Shown here: positions 7,631 through 16,615 of the stretch, one piece after another
Layout: each line of letters starts with the position of its first letter
How positions within the stretch are numbered: the first letter of the stretch is position 1
Assembly (NCBI RefSeq): GCF_000855665.1
Contig: NZ_JXSS01000049.1
Location: forward strand, 1 to 50,417
DNA from: Lysobacter sp. A03
GTDB lineage: Bacteria > Pseudomonadota > Gammaproteobacteria > Xanthomonadales > Xanthomonadaceae
Reading direction: 5' to 3'
Length of the DNA stretch: 50,417 bases
Position numbers and translations under genes: made by a program
Notes under the pieces: generated by a model
What the model saw: the letters and a program-made list of their open reading frames with translations, nothing else
What the model was told of the DNA's origin: nothing
Databases searched by the model: none

Positions 7631-9625
7631 ATGTGCGGCATTGCGGGCTACCTGGGTCACCCGGTGGGAGCCGGGCAGGATCGCGCCACGCTTGAGGCGA
7701 TGATCAGCACCCTCCGCCACCGTGGACCGGACGGATTCGGCTTCCATCTCGACGCCGGCATCGGTCTGGCGCACGCGCGGCTGGCCATCATCGACGTCGC
7801 GACCGGCGCGCAACCGATCCGCAACCCCCAGGGCACTGTGTGGACCGTGTTCAACGGCGAGATTTTCAACTACGTTGAGCTGCGCGCGGCGCTGGAGGCA
7901 AAGGGGCATCGCTTCTACACCCGCTCCGATACCGAAGTAATCGTGCATCTCTACGACCGCTACGGCGATGACTTCGTCCAGCACCTCAACGGCCAGTTCG
8001 CCATCGCGCTGTGGGACGCCACGCGGCAGCGACTGGTCCTGGCGCGCGACCGCTTCGGCATCCGTCCGCTGTACTACACCCGTGCCCGCAACGCGCTGTG
8101 GTTCGCCTCCGAGATGAAGGCCCTGTTCGCCGTCGTGCCTGAGAAAGCGCAGCTGTCCCCGCGCGGCCTGATCCAGACCTTCAGCTACTGGGCACCGATG
8201 GATCCGGACACCGCCTACGAGGATGTCTACAGCCTGCCGCCAGGCCATCTGATGAGCGTTGAGCTGGATGGCCGCAGCACGGTCCGCCGCTACTGGGACT
8301 GGGATTTCCGCGAGGCCGGGCACGCTGCCCAGACGCCCGAATGGCGCAACATCGATGAGGCCGCAGCGGAACTGCGCGAACGCCTGATCACCGCCATCCG
8401 CCTGCAGTTGCGCGCAGACGTGCCAGTGGGGGCCTACCTCAGCGGTGGACTTGACTCCTCGGGTATCGTCGCCCTGATCCGCAGCTTCACCGACACCCCG
8501 GTGCGCACCTTCTCGGTGGCCTTTGACCAGCCCGAATTCGACGAGAGCGACCATCAACAGGCAATGGTGCGTCACCTCGGCACCGAGCACAGCACGCTGA
8601 AGGTGGGCGCGGCGGACATCGGCGCGGCATTCCCGCAGTTTGTCACCCATACCGAGACCCCGGTGCTGCGTACCGCCGGCGTGCCTCTGATGCTGCTCGC
8701 CAAAATGGTCCGCGAACACGGCTACAAGGTCGTGCTTACCGGCGAAGGCGCCGATGAGGTCTTCGGTGGCTACGACCTGTTCAAGGAAGCCAAGGTACGT
8801 CGGTTCTGGGCCCGCCAGCCGGAGTCCAGATTTCGACCCAGCCTGCTCGGTCGCCTGTACGGCTATCTGGAAAACTCCCCCGCCACCAATCCGGCGCTGG
8901 CGGCGGCGTTCTTCGGCCAGGGACTGCAGCACATTGACCGCCCCGTGTTTGCCCATGTTCCGCGGTGGACGACCTCGCAGCGTGCGCTGTCATTCCTGTC
9001 GCCGGAACTGCGCGCGGCTGCCGGGGACTGGGATGCCCTCGCCTTCGCCGAATCGCGCCTGCCGGAAAACATCATGGCCTGGGCCCCGCTGGCACGCGAC
9101 CAGTACGTGGAAGCCAAGACCCTGCTCGCCGGCTACCTCCTGTCCAGCCAGGGCGACCGCGCAGCAACGGCCCATTCGATCGAAGGCCGCTTTCCGTACC
9201 TGGACCACACCGTGGTCGCGTTCGCCAACCGGCTGCCGCCGGCGTGGAAGATCCAGGGACTCACCGAGAAGGCGATCCTGCGCAAGGCGCTGGGTGACCT
9301 GCTCCCCGCCGATATCGCATCACGCACCAAGCAGCCCTACCGCGCGCCCGACAGCCAGAGCTTCTTCGTCAACGGCCAGCCGCTGGACTACGTCGAAGCG
9401 CTGTTCGACCCCGCCCACCTGCGGGCCAGCGGACTGTTCGATACCGCGGCAGTGTCGCGGCTGTTTGCCAAGGCGCGCGCAGGCAGGGTCACCGGTTTTG
9501 GCGACAACCAGGCCTTCGTCGGCATCCTGTCGACTTTGCTGCTGTCGCAGCGTCGCTCGGCGGAGCCCAACCCTTCGCGGCACGAGCAGGCCTGTAGCAC
9601 CGGCCAAGTTCCGCAGGCGGTATAA
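7631..9625 (+). CDS. asnB: Glutamine-dependent asparagine synthase-like amidotransferase
   Basis: A 664-aa class II amidotransferase. Cys2 of MCGIAGYL is the glutaminase nucleophile, so the start at 7631 is fixed by the need for processing after Met1; a longer in-frame extension is spurious. RHRGPDG and the NGEIFNY motif complete the Ntn glutaminase domain. The synthetase domain carries the PP-loop YLSGGLDSSG at about residue 270, and GEGADEVFGGYDLF. Free asparagine synthesis is possible. However, copies of this family next to exosortase-A/EPS genes (acyl ligase, ACP, EpsB-type transferase) are annotated as exosortase-A-associated amidotransferases and probably amidate a glycan or precursor. 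The gene starts 2 nt after the J-domain gene. Confidence 0.9.
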   Translation: MCGIAGYLGHPVGAGQDRATLEAMISTLRHRGPDGFGFHLDAGIGLAHARLAIIDVATGAQPIRNPQGTVWTVFNGEIFNYVELRAALEAKGHRFYTRSDTEVIVHLYDRYGDDFVQHLNGQFAIALWDATRQRLVLARDRFGIRPLYYTRARNALWFASEMKALFAVVPEKAQLSPRGLIQTFSYWAPMDPDTAYEDVYSLPPGHLMSVELDGRSTVRRYWDWDFREAGHAAQTPEWRNIDEAAAELRERLITAIRLQLRADVPVGAYLSGGLDSSGIVALIRSFTDTPVRTFSVAFDQPEFDESDHQQAMVRHLGTEHSTLKVGAADIGAAFPQFVTHTETPVLRTAGVPLMLLAKMVREHGYKVVLTGEGADEVFGGYDLFKEAKVRRFWARQPESRFRPSLLGRLYGYLENSPATNPALAAAFFGQGLQHIDRPVFAHVPRWTTSQRALSFLSPELRAAAGDWDALAFAESRLPENIMAWAPLARDQYVEAKTLLAGYLLSSQGDRAATAHSIEGRFPYLDHTVVAFANRLPPAWKIQGLTEKAILRKALGDLLPADIASRTKQPYRAPDSQSFFVNGQPLDYVEALFDPAHLRASGLFDTAAVSRLFAKARAGRVTGFGDNQAFVGILSTLLLSQRRSAEPNPSRHEQACSTGQVPQAV

Positions 9626-9694
9626 GACGACGATCCAGAGCTGACATTGGGCCGTCAAAAACGGCAAACCGGCCGCCGTCAGCGTACCGGCGCC

Positions 9695-11266
9695 CTACTC
9701 GACCTCAGACGCCACAGCGCGACCCTCGGCCTCCGCCTGCAACACGCTGCGGCGGATCTTGCCGGTGCCCGTCTTGGGCAGCGCATCGCGGAATTCCACC
9801 TCGCGCGGCACCATGAACTCCTCCAGATGGGCCCGGCAGTGACCAATGACCGCCCGCGCATCCATCCCAGGCTCGTCTGTGACCACGATCGCCTTCAGCG
9901 ATTGGCCGAGCATTTCGTCCGGTACGCCAACCACGGCGGCTTCGCGGATGCCCGGCATCGCGTAGAGCACGTTCTCCACCTCCTTCGGGCTGACCTTCTC
10001 GCCGCGCGACTTCAGGATCTCGTCCTTGCGACCCACGAAGTACAGGAAGCCCTCGTCATCCATGCGGAACAGGTCACCGGTGTGCAGGACCTTCTCCCAG
10101 GGGTAGCGGCCCGGCTTGAGTACCTTGGCCGTCGCCTCCTCGTTGTTCCAGTAGCCCTTCATCACGTGGCCGCCGCGCACGACCAGCTCACCGACCACGC
10201 CGGGCGGCACGGCATCGCCCCGGTCATCGGCAACCCACGCCTGCGTTCCCGGGATCGCGATACCCACGCTGTCGGGCCGGATGGCCAGCTGCTCCGGTGG
10301 CAGCCAGGTGCAGCGCTTGGACTCGGTCATGCCGTACATCGAGTAGATGCGCGCCTGCGGGAAGACCTCCTGCAGCTGGAGGATATGGGACGGGGGCAGC
10401 GCCGCGGCCGTGTTGGTCAGGAAGCGTACGCTGCGCGCCCATTCGGGATTGAAGTTGCGCAACTGCACGATCAGCGCCGCCATCGTCGGCACCAGCGGAA
10501 AGCCGGTGACCCGCCGCGATGCGAGCAGCGGCAGCACCTTTTGCGGAAACGCGAAGGACTTTTCCAGCACCAGCGTCGCGCCCATCTTCACGCACATCAG
10601 CAATTGGTACAGACCGTAGTCGAACGACAGCGGCAGCACGCTCAGGACCACGTCATCGCTGCGCGCCTGCAGGTAGGTGGTGATGGACGTCGCCGCATGC
10701 TCGATGTTGGCGTGCGTCATCATCACCCCCTTGGGGCGGCCGGTGGAGCCGGAGGTGTAGACCAGCATCGCCAGGTCGATGTCGATGCCAACGGGCGCGG
10801 GAGCGCGGTTCGGCGCCGACGCCAGAAAATCCTCGTAATCCACCACCTCCGCCGGAAACTCCGCTCCGGACTCGTTGACCACCACCACCTTGCGCACGCT
10901 GGGTGCCTGGCGGGCTGCCTCCAACGCAACGCGAACCAGACTGGCCTGGGTGACCAGCACCGATGCCTCGCAATCCGCCAGCACGAAGGCGAGCTTGTCG
11001 GTCTTGGTGGTCGGATTGATGAGGCAGAAGACACCGCCGGCCTTGAGCGTGCCAAACACGCCGACCGCGGCCTCGATGCGGTTGTCCATGAACACCACGC
11101 AGCGCTCGCCGTCGACCAGGCCCGCCCCGCTGGCAAGTGCGGCGGCGAACCGTTCCGACGCCAGCTCAAGCCGGGTGTAACTGACCTCGTGCTCGCCGCA
11201 GATGATTGCCGTCTTGTCGGGGTGATCGCGCGCCGCATCGGCGAGATGGACTTCGTAACGACTCAT
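9695..11266 (-). CDS. AMP-forming acyl-CoA ligase / acyl-ACP synthetase
   Basis: A 523-aa ANL-superfamily adenylating enzyme. The P-loop-like motif YTSGSTGRPKGVMMTH (about residues 168-183) binds ATP, and YSMYGMTESKR is the A5 motif. HTGDLFRMDDEGF with GRKDEILKSRGEKVSP are the A7-A8 hinge, and the A10 lysine lies in PKTGTGKIRR. It activates a carboxylic acid as acyl-AMP and passes it to CoA or to a phosphopantetheine carrier. The partner is visible: a dedicated acyl carrier protein gene overlaps its start by 4 nt (ATGA). The pair matches the ligase/ACP set of exosortase-A loci, where the substrate is unknown. The gene is convergent with asnB across 69 nt. Confidence 0.9.
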   Translation of the reverse strand: MSRYEVHLADAARDHPDKTAIICGEHEVSYTRLELASERFAAALASGAGLVDGERCVVFMDNRIEAAVGVFGTLKAGGVFCLINPTTKTDKLAFVLADCEASVLVTQASLVRVALEAARQAPSVRKVVVVNESGAEFPAEVVDYEDFLASAPNRAPAPVGIDIDLAMLVYTSGSTGRPKGVMMTHANIEHAATSITTYLQARSDDVVLSVLPLSFDYGLYQLLMCVKMGATLVLEKSFAFPQKVLPLLASRRVTGFPLVPTMAALIVQLRNFNPEWARSVRFLTNTAAALPPSHILQLQEVFPQARIYSMYGMTESKRCTWLPPEQLAIRPDSVGIAIPGTQAWVADDRGDAVPPGVVGELVVRGGHVMKGYWNNEEATAKVLKPGRYPWEKVLHTGDLFRMDDEGFLYFVGRKDEILKSRGEKVSPKEVENVLYAMPGIREAAVVGVPDEMLGQSLKAIVVTDEPGMDARAVIGHCRAHLEEFMVPREVEFRDALPKTGTGKIRRSVLQAEAEGRAVASEVE

Positions 11267-11529
11267 CCAGCCACACTCATCTCGGCCAGCTTGCGCTCCA
11301 CGTAGCGCGACAGGTTGGCGATGCTGTCCATGTTCTCGGGGATGACGTCCTCGTCATCGACGATGATGCTGAACTCCTCCTCCAGCCAGGTGACCATCAC
11401 CAGCACGCCCATCGAATCCATCACCCCGGTCTCGATCAGGCTTTGGGTGGACGAGTATTCCTCGCCCGGCACTGCCGGAGGGAACGACATGTACACGAAT
11501 TGTTCAACGCGAGTTTCGGTGTCTTCCAC
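11263..11529 (-). CDS. Acyl carrier protein
   Basis: An 88-aa acidic four-helix carrier protein. The phosphopantetheine attachment serine is in GVMDSMGVLVMVTWLEEEF, the DSM equivalent of the DSL motif at the start of helix II. The sequence is strongly acidic (EEEFSIIVDDEDVIPENMD), as expected for ACP. It differs from housekeeping AcpP in sequence, and no fab genes are near. It sits between the EpsB-type transferase gene (60 nt upstream) and the AMP ligase gene (4-nt overlap), so it most likely accepts the acyl group activated by that ligase for use in glycan or lipid modification. Confidence 0.88.
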   Translation of the reverse strand: MEDTETRVEQFVYMSFPPAVPGEEYSSTQSLIETGVMDSMGVLVMVTWLEEEFSIIVDDEDVIPENMDSIANLSRYVERKLAEMSVAG

Positions 11530-11589
11530 GCACGATTCCTTGTCAGTTTTCGGGTTGGCTCATTTACCGCGGAGGCCGGCGCGTGTCCG

Positions 11590-12984
11590 CTAGCGCGCGC
11601 CGCGCCGGAACAGCACCACTTCCACGGTCTGCAGCATGATCATCAGGTCGAACAACAGGCCCTGGTTCTTGACGTAGAACAGGTCGAACTTGAGCTTCTC
11701 GCCCGCGTCGTGCACCGAGGCGCCGTACGGGTAACGCAGCTGGGCCCAACCGGTCAGACCGGGCTTGACCGAATGCCGGACCGCGTAATAACGAAGCTGC
11801 TCGTCCAGCTGGGCGACGAATTGCGGGCGTTCCGGGCGTGGGCCGACAAAGCTCATGTCGCCGCGCAACACGTTGAACAGCTGCGGCAACTCGTCCAGGC
11901 GCGTGAGGCGGATAAACGCACCCACCCGCGTGACCCGGTTGTCGTTGGTGGAGGCCCAACGGGCGACGCCATCGGCCTCGGCATCGGTGCGCATGCTGCG
12001 GAACTTGGCCAGCTCGAAGCTGCGTCCGCCCTCACCCACCCGGGATTGCCGGTAAAGGACCGGCGAGCCCGATTCCAGGCGCACGCACAGCGCCACGACG
12101 AGCATCGCCGGCCAAGCCACCAGCAACAGCGCACTGGCCGCGAGCAGGTCGAAGAAGCGCTTGCTCAGCCGTCGCGGGAGCGAGTGGTCAAACCCGCCGG
12201 AGAAGATCAACGAGGACGGGTCGACCACATTCAGGTTCAGCAAGCCCGCTTCGCGCTCGAAGAAGTCCGGCAACGCTGTCAGCCGCACGCCACGCTGCGC
12301 GCAGGCGAGCATGTCCTCCATCGGCAGCCCGCCGCGGCGTTCGTCGGGCGCGATCACGATCTCGTGGACGTTGCGCGCGCGCACCGTTTCCCACAGCGGA
12401 TCGCCAGACTCCACCCGCATCTCTTCCGCCACCACCACCGGCTGGCCCGGCAAGGGCACGAAGCCCTCGATGGTGAAGGATTCGCGATCACTGCGCCGGC
12501 GCATGCAGGTATTGATCAACTGCGCGTTGTAGCCCGCACCCAGCACCAGAACGCGCCGCTTGAACAACTCCGCGCCAAACAGGGTGCGGGTGAACATGCG
12601 GAAGGCGTAAACGGCGACGACGCCCAGCACAAGCGCCAGCAACAGCACACCGCGCCCGATGTACGCCCGCGGCACCAGGTAATAGACCACTAGAAGGGCG
12701 ATGCCGCCGAAGGCAAACGAGGCCATCAGGCGCAGCCCGAACTCCTTGCGGTTGAGCCGGCCGTGCTCGCTGTACAGCGCAAAGGCCGCCATCGATGCGG
12801 TCAGCACCATCGCCACCAGCAGCGTGCGAAACGGTGCCGCCTGCACGAACATCGCCCGGCCTTCGGGCTCACCGATAAAGCGCAGCCAGACTGCCGCGTT
12901 GACCGAGAGCAGCAGGATCACCAGCTCCATCAGCCACAGCCCCCGGATCAACCGCCGGGCGCGACTCGCCGATATGCCTTTCAT
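11590..12984 (-). CDS. EpsB/WbaP-type sugar transferase (polyprenyl glycosylphosphotransferase)
   Basis: A 464-aa polytopic polyprenyl-phosphate hexose-1-phosphate transferase. Four or five N-terminal TM helices (first LWLMELVILLLSVNAAVWLRF) are followed by a CoA-binding-like Rossmann region (RRVLVLGAGYNAQLI). The C-terminal catalytic domain has the usual motifs: KRFFDLLAASALLL, LAKFRSMRTDAE, LDELPQLFNVLRGD and MSFVGPRPERP. It starts a glycan by transferring sugar-1-phosphate to undecaprenyl phosphate. The start is set at ATG 12984 (MKGIS); an in-frame extension to 13095 would run into the divergent gene's control region. The length and architecture fit the PEP-CTERM-associated EpsB_2 group. 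Confidence 0.92.
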   Translation of the reverse strand: MKGISASRARRLIRGLWLMELVILLLSVNAAVWLRFIGEPEGRAMFVQAAPFRTLLVAMVLTASMAAFALYSEHGRLNRKEFGLRLMASFAFGGIALLVVYYLVPRAYIGRGVLLLALVLGVVAVYAFRMFTRTLFGAELFKRRVLVLGAGYNAQLINTCMRRRSDRESFTIEGFVPLPGQPVVVAEEMRVESGDPLWETVRARNVHEIVIAPDERRGGLPMEDMLACAQRGVRLTALPDFFEREAGLLNLNVVDPSSLIFSGGFDHSLPRRLSKRFFDLLAASALLLVAWPAMLVVALCVRLESGSPVLYRQSRVGEGGRSFELAKFRSMRTDAEADGVARWASTNDNRVTRVGAFIRLTRLDELPQLFNVLRGDMSFVGPRPERPQFVAQLDEQLRYYAVRHSVKPGLTGWAQLRYPYGASVHDAGEKLKFDLFYVKNQGLLFDLMIMLQTVEVVLFRRGAR

Positions 12985-13137
12985 GAGCTTGCTGTCCGCT
13001 TCACGGCCTGTCCCCAAGTGTCCTGGCACACCTTCAACAAACGCCAAGCTCGCCGGGACGCGGTCACCGGCGGCGCGATGGCCGCGATCCCGCAACGCCC
13101 GCGTTTAATCCAGAAGACCAACTTCCAGGACAACCAC

Positions 13138-14817
13138 TTGATCAGCGATTTCAGGGCCGGAGCGTGTCCGCAACAGGTCGATGCGGATCTGTGCATCGTC
13201 GGGGCGGGTGCCGCCGGCCTCGCCATCGCTCGAGAGTTCATCGGCACCACGCAACAGGTCTACGTGATCGAAAGCGGCGGGATGGAAGCGACCGAACGCA
13301 ACCAGGCCCTGTACGAGGGCATGTCGATCGGCAACCCGACCCTTGATCCCGCCACGGGGCGGATCCGCGTTTTTGGCGGCAGTTGCAGCCTCTGGGGCGG
13401 AGGCTGCGTACCCGTCGAAGGGATGGACGCGCGTGACTGGATGACCCACAGCGGCTGGCCTGTCTCGCACGACGAGCTGCAGCCGTACTACCTGCGCGCA
13501 TGTGCGTTCTGCGGCATCGAAGGCGCCGACCTGATCGAGGGCGGATTCCGCAACCAGCCGAAGATCCCCCCCTTGCCGTTCGACCCGGACGTGCTGACCA
13601 ACCACACCTGCATGGTCAGCTCGGTACAACCCGGCACTACATACGGTGGCCAGTTCGGCCAGTCGACCAATGTCCACGTCCTGTTGCACGCCAACCTGCT
13701 CGAACTGGAGGCAAGCGCCGACGGCAGTTCGGTCATCGCGGCAAGAATCACCTCACTCGACGGGCAAACCACCCGGATCCACGCCCGCCAATACGTCCTC
13801 GCATGCGGCGGCATCGAGAACGCCCGCCTGCTGCTGTTGTCCGACTCCGTGGTGCCCAGCGGCCTGGGCAACCAGAACGACCTCGTCGGCCGCTACTTCA
13901 TGGACCACCCCAGCGGCAAGCTGGGGACGATCCGTACCGATACTCCCGAGACACTGACCCGCCCCTACAACTGGATCCCATCGTCCAGCGACGTTCCCTC
14001 GCATCCGGAAATCTGCCTGTCACCGCAAGCGCAGCGCAAACACCGCGTTCTCGCGGCGCGGGTGCGCGCTTTTGCCGTGGAAGAGACCGTACCGTCAGGC
14101 ATCCAGGCGCTTCGCGAGTTCCGCGCGGCGCTGAAACCCGAACCGCGAGATGAAAGCGCCGAGCTGGCCCGACGGCTATCGACCCGCAACAACGGCGAGC
14201 AGCCGATCTTCCGCCCGCCGCCCAGCCACGGACTGCCGCGACTGGCGCTGCGGACCGCCCGCGGCAGCGCCGATATCGTCACCGCACTCCTCCGCAAGAT
14301 GGCGCGAAGGTCCACCGTCGCCAGTACCCGCGTCGACTTGATCGGATTCTTCGAACAGGCGCCCAACCCGGACAGCAGGATCACGCTCAGCGATGAACTC
14401 GACGCCCTGGGCCAGCGCAAGGTCTGCGTTGACTGGCAACTCACCGAGCTGGACCACCGCACCCACCGCACCGCAGCCGCCCTGTTTGGCGAGGAACTCG
14501 CAAAGGTGTGCGACGGCGTGTTCACGATGGAACCCTGGCTGGAGGGCGACGGCTCGCAGCCCTCGCCACTGGCCGGCACCGCCCATCACCTGGGCACCAC
14601 CCGCATGGACGACGACCCCAAATGCGGCGTCGTCGATCGCCACTGCCGTGTGCACGGCGTGGACAACCTGCATATTGCCGGCAGCTCGGTATTTCCCGCC
14701 GCCGGTTGGGCGTTCCCGACCCTCACCATCGTCGCTCTGGCCATCCGCCTCGCCGAGCGCCTGCAGGGCGCGCTGGCGACGAGCGCACAAGCCGAGCGGG
14801 CGAAGGTAAACGCATAA
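13138..14817 (+). CDS. GMC family oxidoreductase (TTG start)
   Basis: A flavoprotein of about 559 aa. The FAD-binding motif LCIVGAGAAGLAIAREF lies within the first 40 residues, and RIRVFGGSCSLWGGGC is the flavin loop. The C-terminal GMC_oxred_C block contains HHLGTTRMDDDP and VHGVDNLHIAGSSVFP, including the catalytic histidine region. TTG 13138 is preferred because AGGA (13127-13130) sits 7 nt upstream and family members begin just before the FAD motif; ATG 13078 would add 20 residues. It is divergent from the EpsB-type gene. GMC enzymes oxidise alcohols, and here the substrate is probably a sugar or lipid alcohol of the glycan pathway. No cofactor motif is missing. Confidence 0.88.
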   Translation: MISDFRAGACPQQVDADLCIVGAGAAGLAIAREFIGTTQQVYVIESGGMEATERNQALYEGMSIGNPTLDPATGRIRVFGGSCSLWGGGCVPVEGMDARDWMTHSGWPVSHDELQPYYLRACAFCGIEGADLIEGGFRNQPKIPPLPFDPDVLTNHTCMVSSVQPGTTYGGQFGQSTNVHVLLHANLLELEASADGSSVIAARITSLDGQTTRIHARQYVLACGGIENARLLLLSDSVVPSGLGNQNDLVGRYFMDHPSGKLGTIRTDTPETLTRPYNWIPSSSDVPSHPEICLSPQAQRKHRVLAARVRAFAVEETVPSGIQALREFRAALKPEPRDESAELARRLSTRNNGEQPIFRPPPSHGLPRLALRTARGSADIVTALLRKMARRSTVASTRVDLIGFFEQAPNPDSRITLSDELDALGQRKVCVDWQLTELDHRTHRTAAALFGEELAKVCDGVFTMEPWLEGDGSQPSPLAGTAHHLGTTRMDDDPKCGVVDRHCRVHGVDNLHIAGSSVFPAAGWAFPTLTIVALAIRLAERLQGALATSAQAERAKVNA

Positions 14818-14885
14818 CCGGACAGCTCGACCCGCTGCAGGCGACCGGTGCGTTCCAGCCCGGCAAGGAGCCCCGCAGACGGGAC

Positions 14886-15038
14886 TCAGAGTGCGTCAAT
14901 CACGCGACGCAACCGTTCGCTCACCTCTGCGGCCACGCTGGCCAGGTCGGGATTGTCCACAGCCTGCATCGAAGCCACCGGGTCTACTGCCGCCACCTCG
15001 ATGTAGTTGCGGAAATCCCGGTCCGCACGCCGGTCCGC
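14886..15038 (-). pseudogene. 3' remnant of a DUF302-like gene
   Basis: Immediately after the flavoprotein stop (TGA 15039-15041), the same frame stays open for 50 codons and ends at TGA 14886-14888. The peptide contains RDFRNYIEVAAVDPVASM, then QAVDNPDLASVAAEV and SERLRRVIDAL. This looks like the C-terminus of DUF302 proteins (strand, V-DP, M, NP-L, VA-EV, final amphipathic helix), recognised from memory rather than by search. No start codon or N-terminal two thirds is present. I infer an internal deletion that removed most of a DUF302 gene once cotranscribed with the flavoprotein. A stand-alone small gene is less likely because no start with a ribosome site is seen. Confidence 0.55.
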
Positions 15039-16331
15039 TCAGCCATCATTCCCGGTGCCGGCCTTGATCCGCTCAATACCCAGCGCCTTCATCACGTACT
15101 TCTCGTAGATCGGCTCGGATGTACCGTTGCGCATCTTGTAGAGAAAGTACTTTTCAAAGGCGAGCTTGGCCAGGTGCACCCATTTGCCGATCTTCGTCCA
15201 CGTTACATTGCGTGGCGGGATCTGCGGCAGGGCGACGAACGCCGCGCCGGTGTCGCCCATGTCGGCCAGGCAGACCGCGTTCCAGGTGGCTTCGAAACCC
15301 GCAGGCTTGCCCGCGAGCTCGGCTTCGATGTTGCGCACGATCGTGGTGACCATGGACTCGATCATGAAGCCGGTCTTCGGCGCCCCGGTCGGGATCGGAG
15401 TGACCTCCACCGGTGGGATCGCCACGCACACGCCCGCCGCGAAGATGTTGGGGTACTTCGGGCTGCGCTGATGCTTGTCGATGATCACGAAACCGCGGGG
15501 ATTGCACAGTCCTTCCACCCCCGCCACGGCGTCCACGCCCTTGAACGCAGGCAGCAACATCGAGAAACGGAACGGCAGCACGCGCTCGCTCAAGGGCTTG
15601 CCCTCGGCATCGTGCTCGACAACGGTCATTTCGCCGTCGCGCACTTCCGCTACCTTGGCATTGACGGTCCACTGGATGTGCCGCTGGCGCAGCTCGGACT
15701 CCATCAGTCCCTTGGAATCGCCGACCCCACCCAGCCCCATGTGGCCGATGTAGGGCTCGCTGCTGACGTAGTGCATCTGTACCCGGTCGCGCAGTTTGCG
15801 GCGACGCAGGTCGGCGTCAATGATCATGGCAAATTCATAGGCCGGCCCGAAGCAGCTTGCGCCCTGCACCGCGCCCACCACGATCGGCCCCGGGTTCTTC
15901 AGGAATTCCTCGTACGCTTCCCACGCTTTCTGCGCGTGGTTGGTGGTGCACACCGACTGCGTGTAGCCGCCCTCCGGCCCGCTGCCGGGTACTTCCTCGA
16001 ATGCCAGTTTGGGACCAGTGCAGATCAGCAGGTAGTCATAGTCGATCGTCTCGCCGCCGCCGGTAACGACGCGATTGGCGGCGGCGTCGATGCTGGCCGC
16101 TCCATCGCCGAAGTAGCGGATGTCATGCTTCCCGACGTACTTGGCAACCGGAACCGTGATGTCATCGCGCTTGCGCCAGCCGACAGCGAGCCATGGGTTG
16201 GACGGCGTGAAACCGAATGTCTCCCCTTGCCCGACAAGCGTGATCTCGTGGCTCTTGCCCAAGACGTCGCGCAACTCGTAAGCCGCGCTCATCCCCCCCA
16301 ATCCCGCTCCTATCACCACGAACCTGGCCAT
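15039..16331 (-). CDS. sqr: Sulfide:quinone oxidoreductase-like FAD flavoprotein
   Basis: A 430-aa two-Rossmann disulfide-reductase-fold flavoprotein. The N-terminus MARFVVIGAGLGGMSAAYEL binds FAD, and the start is fixed by AGAGGAG about 7 nt upstream. Cysteines fall where SQR/FCSD enzymes need them: SVCTTNHA, GASCFGPAYEF and AVCLADMGD, besides CTGPK and LCNPRG. The PNIFAAGVCVAIPPVEVTPIPTG segment is the second FAD contact. The C-terminus is basic and amphipathic (KIGKWVHLAKLAFEKYFLYK), suiting peripheral attachment to the inner membrane. Likely reaction: sulfide to sulfane sulfur with quinone reduction. A remnant gene follows, and the gene has its own predicted promoter. Confidence 0.82.
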   Translation of the reverse strand: MARFVVIGAGLGGMSAAYELRDVLGKSHEITLVGQGETFGFTPSNPWLAVGWRKRDDITVPVAKYVGKHDIRYFGDGAASIDAAANRVVTGGGETIDYDYLLICTGPKLAFEEVPGSGPEGGYTQSVCTTNHAQKAWEAYEEFLKNPGPIVVGAVQGASCFGPAYEFAMIIDADLRRRKLRDRVQMHYVSSEPYIGHMGLGGVGDSKGLMESELRQRHIQWTVNAKVAEVRDGEMTVVEHDAEGKPLSERVLPFRFSMLLPAFKGVDAVAGVEGLCNPRGFVIIDKHQRSPKYPNIFAAGVCVAIPPVEVTPIPTGAPKTGFMIESMVTTIVRNIEAELAGKPAGFEATWNAVCLADMGDTGAAFVALPQIPPRNVTWTKIGKWVHLAKLAFEKYFLYKMRNGTSEPIYEKYVMKALGIERIKAGTGNDG

Positions 16332-16433
16332 GACGCACTCCTCTGGACGGCGACGCCGGGGTGGCATCGCGATGTCTGAATCGAGCCTGCGGAAGCTTAT
16401 GGGGGGGTGCCTGCGGCCCGGCCCTACGCCCAA

Positions 16434-16469
16434 ACATTAGCGCCTACTTATATTCGATGCAACTAATAT
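16434..16469 (-). promoter_or_regulatory. Candidate promoter with inverted repeat upstream of the sqr-like gene
   Basis: On the minus strand TTGCAT (16457-16462) and TAATGT (16434-16439) are separated by 17 nt, a good sigma-70 match about 100 nt before the start codon. A perfect ATATT-N10-AATAT inverted repeat (16450-16469) overlays the -35 box in an otherwise GC-rich region, as expected for an ArsR/SmtB-type or similar sulfide-responsive repressor site. The operator role is inference; no repressor gene is nearby. Confidence 0.4.
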
Positions 16470-16551
16470 TTGCGGGCAGCGCAGGGTGCGCGTATCGGAG
16501 CAACCCAGGAGCGGCGCCGCTTTTCATCGGCGCCCCAGATGACCAGAAACG

Positions 16552-16577
16552 AAAAAGCCACCCGAAGGTGGCTTTTT
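16552..16577 (-). terminator. Rho-independent terminator after tRNA-Arg
   Basis: A perfect 11-bp inverted repeat (AAAAAGCCACC, loop CGAA, GGTGGCTTTTT) ends in a T tract on either strand. It lies 38 nt past the tRNA-Arg 3' end, so it most likely ends that transcript. No gene reads into it from the left on the plus strand. Confidence 0.85.
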
Positions 16578-16615
16578 CATCCGCGACTACATTCAACCGT
16601 CGCCGCGTATTTTAT

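Noticed and set aside
9626-9694. Possible terminator between the convergent asnB and AMP-ligase genes
   Set aside because: Only a 5-bp stem (GCCGT/ACGGC) without a T tract is visible.
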